Source: Nocardia sp. SYP-A9097 (lineage in GTDB: Bacteria > Actinomycetota > Actinomycetes > Mycobacteriales > Mycobacteriaceae). Taken from it: 48,299 bases of DNA. Positions 41,708-48,299 of the stretch are shown here, in pieces. The stretch is taken from the NCBI RefSeq assembly GCF_009649815.1, contig NZ_WJIC01000040.1, forward strand, positions 1-48,299. The letters run 5' to 3'. A program made the translations under genes and the position numbers. Each line of letters begins with the position of its first letter. Positions within the stretch are counted from its first letter, which is position 1. The notes under the pieces are model-generated. The model saw only the letters and a program-made list of their open reading frames with translations. It had not been told where the DNA came from and did not search any database.

Positions 41708-44121
41708 GCGCCTGTCCCTTCTTGGATGACCGGCATTCCGAGCTCGGTGAGTCTGGTTGTGCCAGAGGGCCGTTCATTCATCCGGTCGAGGCCGACCAGC
41801 TTCGCCGCGGCCGCGTTGAGGCTGACGGTCAAGCCCTCGACTTCCCCGGTCCAGCCGTTGACGCGGGCCTCGGTGATGCGGTCACGGAGGTTGGCGATGA
41901 TCTCGACGATTCGCGTTCGAGCTCGCGGGTCGACTCGCAGGCTCGGGCATCGCAGGCAGGCATGTTCGTGTTTGCAAGGGCTTCCATAGGGGCGGCCGCA
42001 GGTGCCCAGTTCGAGTTTCCGCAGCTCGAAGTGCTGCTGAAAGTCGTGCCATTCCTGGTCGGTGGGCTCACGATATTCCGAGCTCGGCCGCAGGGCGCGC
42101 CGAGTGTCGAGGAAGGCGCGGTAGGAGCGCACGAGTTCCTCGTCGAAGACCGCGACGTAGGTCTGGGTCGTGTTCAGATTCTTGTGGCCCATGAGGCGGG
42201 CGGCGATGTGGATCGGCAGTCCACTGGTGACCGCTTCGGTCGCCCAGAGTCTGCGGAAATCATGCGGTGTGAAGCGCAGTGGTTGCCCGGCGGTGTCGGT
42301 GAGCCCGGCGCGTTGCAGGGTCTCGTTGAGCCAATGCTGAATAGTGTTGGCGCTGGGGACTTTCCAGTGCCAGCTGAGACGATGCTGGAACAGGTGCGGC
42401 AGCGGCAGGCCGGTGATGCGCTCGTGTTCGTCGTAGCGCGCCGTCAACGGAACGTGGCCGTTGTTCTCGGTGCGCAGGCGCGTGATGATCGTGGCGAGAA
42501 CGCTGGCCAGCTCGGGTCCGACCAGCAGCAGGCGTTCCTCGTTGATCTTGGAGGGAACGATCTGCAGCATCGGGACGAGTTCGCCGGTCTTCGGGAGTTT
42601 GTAGGAGACCAGCCCGAGGTGGGTGATCTCCTGCAGCTCTTCGATCCGAACTCCGGTGTGGCGCAGAGTTTCGATGATCGCCCAGGACCAGAACGCTTCG
42701 TGTTCTTGCTTGCCGATCTCGACGAGTTCACCGGTTGCGAGGTCTTCGACCTGGTCGGGTGGGCACTCGTGCCGGTATCCGGGTTTGGTGTAGCTCTTGG
42801 GCATCGTCCGGCGATAACCGCGGCCCGCGTGTTCGAAGGTCGATCCGATCGGTGTCGCCCGGGTGGCAGCCAGCAGCGCTGCCTGTTCGTTCTTGTGGCG
42901 TTCAGCGCTGTCGACGAGGGCCGGCAGGTGCGGCATTCGTTCACGGATGCGTTGGTGCGTGCTGGCGACGGTTCGCTGTTTGACCTTGCTCGCCTGTCCG
43001 GCGGTCTCGCTCTTGCGGATCGGGCTCGGATAGCTCCATCGCGCCCAGGACGGGTCGTGCATCGCCCATTCCTGTAGGTCCCGATAGAAGGCGCGAACGG
43101 TCATGAGCGTGACGATGTAGTCGCCGTCTGACCGTTCACCGGTGCCGCTGCGGACGGTCCGCAACCGTTGCTTCCAGGCCGTCGCCACCTCCTCTGGCAG
43201 GTGCAGTGTGGTGACCTCGGGGTGATGCTGTTCGATGTCGGACCAGAACAGGCCCGCCAGACGAGCAACGAGGCCGGTGAAACTGCTGAAGTCCATACTG
43301 AGTCGGCGCTCTTGCAGGTATCGGATCAACACGTCGCGGACATCCCGGTTCTGAATGTCGTAGAGGGCGACGAGTTCGTGCGTGGGCCGTTGCCCGTGGC
43401 GAACCACGTCGTCGAGGGTGGCGTGCTCACCAAGGTCGGCGATTCCCTGCAACAGGGTCCAGGCCAGCGGGACGCCGTTGCCGCCGTCACGAGTGCGCAT
43501 GTGCCACGACCGATAGGCGAGCAGGTCCTCCGCGGTGAGCTGGCCGGGATCGCGACCGGTGTGCAGCACGATCTTGCTGATCGCCCGGATCGACAGAGTG
43601 CGCCCTCTGGCGCTGACGCCGAGCGCGTCCGCGCGTTGTTCGATCTTGTCGAACAAGTCCGGGCGAAACACTGCCCGAACATGCCTGAACAGAGAGTGGG
43701 AGTTGAAGCCGGTGAAGAATCCGAAGCTGGGGAAGAAGACCCGACACAACAACAGCCGACCCAGGCCATTGAGGAGCTCATCACGTTGAGTGACCGGTGC
43801 GCGCGGGTCGGCAGGGTCGACCAGGGCGTCGATCCAGTCCAGGCCCTCATCAGCCCCGGAGACGACCCAGCGGTCCTGCCATCCGTCGGCGGGGTGGCTG
43901 CGCAGCCATTCCAGGATGGTGCGTGCGGCGGCGATGCTGCCGGAGCGTTTCCCGTGCTCACGGGCCGGTCCAACCGGCAACGACGAAACCAGTTCCAGTA
44001 GTTCGGAAATCGGCGTGTGATCGCGGTCGCCGCCGGTGACCGGAGCGTCGGCCAGATCGTCGTGGCGTTTGAACGTCGGTTCCTTGCGGTTGCGAGCCGA
44101 TGTCGCGGCTGAGGTGGTCAT
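41704..44121 (-). CDS. Large tyrosine recombinase, TnpB-like
   Basis: 805 residues. The C-terminal third carries the tyrosine-recombinase residues: Arg in LRHTGVRIEELQEITHL, His-x-x-Arg in FTPHDFRRLWATEAV, GHKNLNTTQTY and the likely Tyr nucleophile in TYVAVFDEE. A Cys cluster after it (CGRPYGSPCKHEHACLRC) is typical of the long TnpB-type recombinases. The long N-terminal part probably binds the ends. ATG 44121 overlaps the preceding recombinase by four bases. It appears intact. Confidence 0.85.
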   Translation of the reverse strand: MTTSAATSARNRKEPTFKRHDDLADAPVTGGDRDHTPISELLELVSSLPVGPAREHGKRSGSIAAARTILEWLRSHPADGWQDRWVVSGADEGLDWIDALVDPADPRAPVTQRDELLNGLGRLLLCRVFFPSFGFFTGFNSHSLFRHVRAVFRPDLFDKIEQRADALGVSARGRTLSIRAISKIVLHTGRDPGQLTAEDLLAYRSWHMRTRDGGNGVPLAWTLLQGIADLGEHATLDDVVRHGQRPTHELVALYDIQNRDVRDVLIRYLQERRLSMDFSSFTGLVARLAGLFWSDIEQHHPEVTTLHLPEEVATAWKQRLRTVRSGTGERSDGDYIVTLMTVRAFYRDLQEWAMHDPSWARWSYPSPIRKSETAGQASKVKQRTVASTHQRIRERMPHLPALVDSAERHKNEQAALLAATRATPIGSTFEHAGRGYRRTMPKSYTKPGYRHECPPDQVEDLATGELVEIGKQEHEAFWSWAIIETLRHTGVRIEELQEITHLGLVSYKLPKTGELVPMLQIVPSKINEERLLLVGPELASVLATIITRLRTENNGHVPLTARYDEHERITGLPLPHLFQHRLSWHWKVPSANTIQHWLNETLQRAGLTDTAGQPLRFTPHDFRRLWATEAVTSGLPIHIAARLMGHKNLNTTQTYVAVFDEELVRSYRAFLDTRRALRPSSEYREPTDQEWHDFQQHFELRKLELGTCGRPYGSPCKHEHACLRCPSLRVDPRARTRIVEIIANLRDRITEARVNGWTGEVEGLTVSLNAAAAKLVGLDRMNERPSGTTRLTELGMPVIQEGTGA

Positions 44122-45339
44122 GAAGGATTTCCTCCGAACAGAATCGTCAGGTCATCGGCGTCGTAGCCGACTGCGACCGGCGCGGGCGGCAGGGATTGGC
44201 GTTGTTCGCGTTCGGCCAGGTGCTGTTGGACTCGGCGGATCACCTGTTCCTGGTCTTCGACGAGATAAATCGAAGCGGTCGTGGACAGATGGACGTGTCC
44301 GAGAATCGTCTGGACATCGCGAATCGACAGGTGTTCGTCACGAGCCATGCGCAACGCCGCCGTGTGGCGAAGATCGTGCATCGAATAGTTGGTGCCCAGC
44401 CGCTCGTTCACCCGGACCACAACCTTGCGAAGCGCTTCGTAATTCAACGGCTGACGGCGCAGCCCGGTCCCGCGATCACGACGGCGAAGCGTCCTGCCAC
44501 AGCGGTTGATTCGGATCGACCGGCTCGCCCACATCGGCAAGATAAAGCCGCAGCCAGACGAACGCTTCCGGACTGGCCGGCAACCACTGCTCTGCCCGAG
44601 TTCCTTTACGGATCACCCGAACTCGTTGATCACCCCAATCCAGGTCGACCGGATGGATGCCGAGTATCTCCTCGGCGCGCGCGGCCGAGCTCACCGTCAG
44701 CGCCAGCAACGCTCTGTCGCGGTTGAAGCGCAAGGCCCCGAACAGATCTCGCCATTGTTCATCGGGAATCTCGCGTGGCTGCTGTTTGGGCAGTCTGGGG
44801 TTGTAGCGGATCCGGCCCTCGGCGCGAAACGGCTCGAGCGGATTGTGGTGAGCGTTGGCGCGGCCGCCCCGGCGATCCAACGGAACCGGATTGATCAGCG
44901 GTCCCCGCCCCAACTCGATCCAATACTCGTAGAACGCCCTCACCACAGAATTCGAGTGACGGATCGTGCGGGCGGTGTAGCGGTCATCGAGATAGCGCTT
45001 GCGCGTGATCGGATTGACCGTGCCGACCGTCGACGCGGATTTCGTGCGCGACGAATTCCGCGGCTTGGTCGCCTGTTTCAGCCACAACACCAGATCACGA
45101 CCCTCACACGGCGTGACCTTGTCCCATTCCACCCCCACGACCTGCAACCACCGCCACCACCGCAACAACGCAAAGGCATAACTACGCACCGACTTCGAGC
45201 TATTGGCCCGGGCCACGAAGTCCGTCAGGTACTGGCGGACCGGCTCGACCGGTAACCCGGTGTCATCGAATACCAGCCACGGCACAACACCCTCGGCACT
45301 GTCGACCCGTCCCCACCGGGGCAACCGAATCGCCGCCAC
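44118..45339 (-). pseudogene. Tyrosine recombinase, TnpA-like, frameshifted
   Basis: Two overlapping frames (44476-45360 and 44118-44540) together encode one recombinase of about 400 residues. The first frame has the core-binding domain (SVRSYAFALLRWWRWLQVVG), Arg in SSAARAEEILGIHPVDL and Lys in VIRKGTRAEQW. The second has LNYEALRKVVVRVNERLGTN, HDLRHTAALRM, LGHVHLSTTASIY. Similarity passes from one frame to the other near 44496, where one extra base (an extra C on the coding strand after CTGTGG) would account for the shift. As read, the catalytic Arg and His-x-x-Arg are on different polypeptides. GTG 45339 is the likely start; TTG 45360 is possible. Confidence 0.75.
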
Positions 45340-45448
45340 ATCACGCCCCTCATCGAACAACCTCCACCAACTTTCGTCGATCGAATACGGGGAGGTGTAC
45401 CGCGCTCTCCGGGCGGATGGCTATAGAACAAGCCGAAGTGTCCTCCCG

Positions 45449-45456
45449 TAGTCCGG
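45449..45456. repeat. Right inverted terminal sequence of Tn554-like element
   Basis: TAGTCCGG, the inverse of 41475-41482. It stands 15 bases before the point where dprA coding sequence resumes. Confidence 0.45.
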
Positions 45457-45471
45457 TCAATAGACCTCGGT

Positions 45472-45702
45472 CGCAACCGCATCGTCGCCGCCCTGTCGGC
45501 GGGAATCGTGGTGTGCGAGTCCGGGATCCGCAGTGGTACCGCCAACACCGTGCGCTGGGGCAACACACTGCGACGGCCCGTCATGGCCGTTCCCGGGCCG
45601 GTCGACTCAGCCGAGTCCCGCGGCTGCCACGAGTTCATCCGCACCGGCCAGGCACAGCTCATCACCACCGCACGCGACGTCCAGGACGTACTCGCGCGCT
45701 AA
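45472..45702 (+). pseudogene. dprA: dprA 3' part, separated by the transposon
   Basis: Reads RNRIVAALSAGIVVCESG, IRSGTANTVRWGNTLRRPVM, AVPGPVDSAESRGCHEFIRT, GQAQLITTARDVQDVLAR and stop. This is exactly the remainder of the DprA domain missing from the fragment ending at 41478. It has no start or ribosome binding site of its own. Joining the two halves would give a protein of about 290 residues. Confidence 0.85.
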
Positions 45703-45809
45703 CCCCGGTACCTCGCGGCGTCGCTACACCGTGTTCGCCGCCACCGCCGTCCTGCATACCCACACGTCCTTCACGCTCTGCCGATTGTCAACATTCTCGG
45801 AGGTCATTC

Positions 45810-46049
45810 ATGTCCGTCAAATCCTTTGCTGTCAACAGCATCTCGCGTGGCGAGTACGAACAGCTGGTTCATCGTGGCCATGCTGGAGCCGTGCCGGGGA
45901 TCGAGTCTTCTCCGGTACTGGATCAGTGGCGCGCCGAACATCCCGACTGGCGCGGTCGGCACTGGAGCTTCATCGCCGACGACCGTGAGGTGCTGCGGCT
46001 ACGCCCCCTCAACGTCACCCGCGCCGAGCGCCGCCCCATCGCTGCCTGA
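45810..46049 (+). CDS. Small uncharacterised protein
   Basis: 79 residues from ATG 45810 with GGAGG seven bases upstream. It contains SVKSFAVNSISRGEYEQLVH, VPGIESSPVLDQWRAEHPDW and HWSFIADDREVLRLRPLNVT. No family recognised and no membrane segment. It lies between dprA and the ParB-like gene on the same strand, so it is probably part of the plasmid-type backbone operon. Confidence 0.55.
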   Translation: MSVKSFAVNSISRGEYEQLVHRGHAGAVPGIESSPVLDQWRAEHPDWRGRHWSFIADDREVLRLRPLNVTRAERRPIAA

Positions 46050-46139
46050 GGCACACCACTCATCCGCTTTCTCTCCCTCTGGGGCCCGCTACGCCACAAC
46101 GTAGCGGACCCCACTCATGTACTCCTGGAGGTCTGTCCC

Positions 46140-47879
46140 ATGGAATCTATTTCCGCCCCTACCGCCATAGCAGTTCTTGACACCGACGCTATCGAGCCCG
46201 CCGAAATCGTTGCCTCTCCCGCCGAACTCGAACCTGCAACCGAGCTGGAGCCCGACTCCGACACGGAGCTGTTGCCCACGGTCGAGGCTCTGTGGCGCAA
46301 CCCGACTGAGTTGGTGATCGCGGAGAACGTCCGCAAGACTTTCGATCTCAACGAGCATCCCGACGTGCGGGACTCGATCAAAGAGTTCGGCGTCAGCATT
46401 CCGATCATCGCCGAACGCCAGCCCGACGGCAGTCTGCATGTCACCGAAGGACAGCTGCGCGCACTCATCGCCGCCAGCGTCGGCACCAAAAAGGTCCCGG
46501 TGTGGGTGAGCGACGCCGACCCGACCCTTCCGGAGAACGAGCGCCGTATCTCCCGGACGTTGATGCAGATGAACGTCAACGACCGGCGCGTGCCCATGGT
46601 CGAGGCCGACCGCGCCGACGGCATCGCCTTGATGCTGGACCTCGGTGCGTCGGTGACACGCGTCGCGAAGGGCTTGCAGCGCAAACGCTCCGAGATCAAG
46701 CACACCGCCGCGATCGCCGCATCGACGACCGCACGCGGACTCATCGACTCCAGCTCCTACAGTCTCGATCAGCTCGCGGTCATCGCCGAGTACGAAACCC
46801 TCGGCGACACCGACGCCGTCGAGCGCCTGCTGCAGGTGCCGCGGTCGAGCTTCAGCTACCGCGCCAAACAGATCGCCGCCGACCGCCGCGAAACCCGCGC
46901 TCGTCTCGAAGCATCCCTGTTGTACGCGGCCCTGGGCTTCGGGGTCCTCACCACCGAACACGACACCAGTTCGACCGAGCCGCAAATTCTTCCGGCTGAG
47001 CTGCTGGAGACCGTCGATTCCGGACCGGTCACCGAAGACCTGATCACCGCGGACGCGCACCGATGGCTGGTGTATGTCGACGTGGAGGAGAACGGGCAAC
47101 TAGTAGACACCCTCACCGGCGAACTGGTCGACCCCGATCACGTCGACTGGGACACCCAGGGCAACACCGCATCCCAGCCCACTGAGGGACGGGGTCACGC
47201 CGATTCGGTCGAATACCGCGACCGCTGGATTCCCCTGTACTTCCTTGCTGCCGATCAGCTGGCCGAGTCAGGGTTGCGCATGCGCAGCTTCTCTCAGAGC
47301 AACGGGGAAGCGGGCAGCGAGCGCGCCGAGCAGCTGCGTGCCGAGGCCGAACAGGCTGCTACGCAACGGGAAGCGGCGCGTCGGGAGCGGCGGCGGGTGC
47401 GGGAGCTGAACAAGCGCGGTCTCGCCGCCAAAGAACGGCGTGAGGAGTTCCTGACACGGTTGTTGTCGCGCAGGACTCCACCGCCGCAGGCCGGTCAGTT
47501 CGTCGCCGAGTCCCTTGCCTGGGAGTCGGATCTATTGGGGTCGTTCCACGCGCCCAGGACCGCGCTGAACCTGCTCGGGGTGTCCGGGTACACCAGCGAA
47601 CTGGTCACTTCGATCCAATCCGCGACCGCGAGCCGGGCGTGGGTGATCGTGCTGGCCATGGTGCTCGGCGCGTTCGAATCCCGCGCCGGAAAGGATTCCT
47701 GGCGCTACAACGACCGCGGCCTGCAACGGTATCTGCGATTCCTCGCCACGGTCGGCGAGCAGCTCGAGTTCGAGCTCGTCGACGTCGAGCAAGCCGCCGC
47801 CGGGCTCATCGACTTCCACGACATCGACATCGACGCCGACGTCAATGTGGACGCTGCCGCCGCAGCCACCGCTGCCTGA
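46140..47879 (+). CDS. ParB/Srx-domain protein, plasmid partition or replication type
   Basis: 579 residues. After an acidic N-terminus, residues about 60-112 form a ParB N-terminal-like domain (IAENVRKTFDLNEHPDVRDS, then IKEFGVSIPIIAERQPDGSL and HVTEGQLRALIA, with TEGQLR in the place of the usual GERR box). It is followed by an HTH-like stretch (VTRVAKGLQRKRSEIKHTAA). A charged coiled coil (about 395-440) and an Asp-rich tail (IDIDADVNVDA) follow. No ParA partner is in the window. Such ParB-like proteins are common on actinobacterial plasmids and conjugative elements. GGAGG precedes the ATG. Confidence 0.75.
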   Translation: MESISAPTAIAVLDTDAIEPAEIVASPAELEPATELEPDSDTELLPTVEALWRNPTELVIAENVRKTFDLNEHPDVRDSIKEFGVSIPIIAERQPDGSLHVTEGQLRALIAASVGTKKVPVWVSDADPTLPENERRISRTLMQMNVNDRRVPMVEADRADGIALMLDLGASVTRVAKGLQRKRSEIKHTAAIAASTTARGLIDSSSYSLDQLAVIAEYETLGDTDAVERLLQVPRSSFSYRAKQIAADRRETRARLEASLLYAALGFGVLTTEHDTSSTEPQILPAELLETVDSGPVTEDLITADAHRWLVYVDVEENGQLVDTLTGELVDPDHVDWDTQGNTASQPTEGRGHADSVEYRDRWIPLYFLAADQLAESGLRMRSFSQSNGEAGSERAEQLRAEAEQAATQREAARRERRRVRELNKRGLAAKERREEFLTRLLSRRTPPPQAGQFVAESLAWESDLLGSFHAPRTALNLLGVSGYTSELVTSIQSATASRAWVIVLAMVLGAFESRAGKDSWRYNDRGLQRYLRFLATVGEQLEFELVDVEQAAAGLIDFHDIDIDADVNVDAAAAATAA

Positions 47880-47983
47880 CCCACCGACATGCCGCGCGTC
47901 CGAACCGATTCCCAGCGCGGTCCATCGCTGATCCCGACCGACAGCGGCTGTGCATCAACTATTTTCGAGAAGGGAGCCGATTT

Positions 47984-48299
47984 ATGGCTCAGGACCTGTT
48001 TACCGTCAAGGGAAATCTGACCGGTGACCCCGAGCTTCGATTCACACCGGCAGGTGACGCGGTCACCAATTTCATCGTCGCGTCCACACCGCGCTATTTC
48101 GACCGGAAGACCGGTGAATGGCGCGACGGCGAAGCCCTATTCCTGCGCTGCAATATCTGGCGACAAGCCGCGGAGAACGTAGCCGAGAGCCTCAGCCGCG
48201 GCGCACGGGTAATCGTCTCGGGCCAGTTGAAGCAGCGCAGCTACGAAACCCGCGAAGGCGAGAAACGCACCGTCGTGGAGCTCGACGTCGACGAGGTCG
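47984..48299 (+). CDS. ssb: Single-stranded DNA-binding protein (partial, runs off window)
   Basis: 105 residues are visible, starting MAQDLFTVKGNLTGDPELRF and continuing GDAVTNFIVASTPRYFDRKT, LFLRCNIWRQAAENVAESLS and RGARVIVSGQLKQRSYETRE, an intact SSB oligonucleotide-binding fold. GAAGGGAG lies upstream of ATG 47984. Its place after a ParB-like gene suggests a second, element-borne SSB rather than the housekeeping one, which usually lies between rpsF and rpsR. The C-terminal tail is outside the window. Confidence 0.92.
   Translation, partial: MAQDLFTVKGNLTGDPELRFTPAGDAVTNFIVASTPRYFDRKTGEWRDGEALFLRCNIWRQAAENVAESLSRGARVIVSGQLKQRSYETREGEKRTVVELDVDEV

Larger units (their letters stand above)
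41476..45471 (-). mobile_element. Tn554-like site-specific element inserted in dprA
   Basis: About 4.0 kb bounded exactly by the two halves of dprA. It encodes, on the minus strand, two tyrosine recombinases and a small third protein with ATGA overlaps, the tnpA-tnpB-tnpC order of Tn554. It carries no cargo. Tn554 relatives insert at specific sites inside conserved genes (radC for Tn554 itself); here the site is the RNRI codons of dprA. Boundaries are inferred from dprA homology and are good to about 20 bases. Confidence 0.8.

Overview
The window looks like chromosomal or large-plasmid DNA of a high-GC actinomycete, most likely of the Mycobacteriales (Nocardia/Rhodococcus type). The reasons are strong G/C third-position bias, many GTG starts, ATGA/GTGA-coupled operons, and CRISPR repeats of the actinobacterial type I-E kind. 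No rRNA or tRNA was seen. Genus assignment is inference.

Region 1 (1-14.6 kb) is a catabolic block bracketed by two directly repeated copies of a roughly 540-bp cassette (455-1001 and 14041-14581). Each cassette holds a 5' hairpin, a small helix-turn-helix protein gene and a 3' palindrome. Between them lie two same-strand operons. One is TetR regulator, Fe(II)/2-oxoglutarate dioxygenase, MFS carrier, aldehyde dehydrogenase and two DUF202 membrane proteins. The other is a beta-oxidation set: racemase/CoA-transferase-family protein, thiolase, acyl-CoA synthetase, enoyl-CoA hydratase, acyl-CoA dehydrogenase and an SDR dehydrogenase, with a divergent TetR gene. An acyl-CoA-binding protein gene follows. 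A reasonable reading is uptake, oxidative cleavage to an aldehyde, oxidation to an acid, CoA activation and beta-oxidation. The substrate is unknown.

Region 2 (14.6-28.2 kb) is a complete type I-E CRISPR-Cas locus on the minus strand: cas3, cas8e, cse2, cas7e, cas5e, cas6e, cas1, cas2. It sits between two arrays of 27 and 26 repeats with the same repeat, the same orientation and a shared leader motif, and a decayed two-repeat remnant lies about 750 bp beyond array 1. Three spacers are tandemly duplicated.

Region 3 (28.2-48.3 kb) resembles an integrated plasmid or conjugative-element backbone. It holds a membrane zinc-ribbon protein, a tandem duplication of a two-gene module (Cys-rich amidoligase plus class II glutamine amidotransferase), several small uncharacterised proteins, and a membrane-anchored NACHT NTPase. 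It also holds a DUF4192 gene, a dprA gene, a ParB-like gene and an ssb gene that runs off the window. The dprA gene is cut in two by a roughly 4-kb Tn554-like element that encodes two tyrosine recombinases, one of them frameshifted, and a small third protein. The duplicated amidoligase/amidotransferase module is the least characterised and most interesting system here; the disrupted dprA and the NACHT protein come next.
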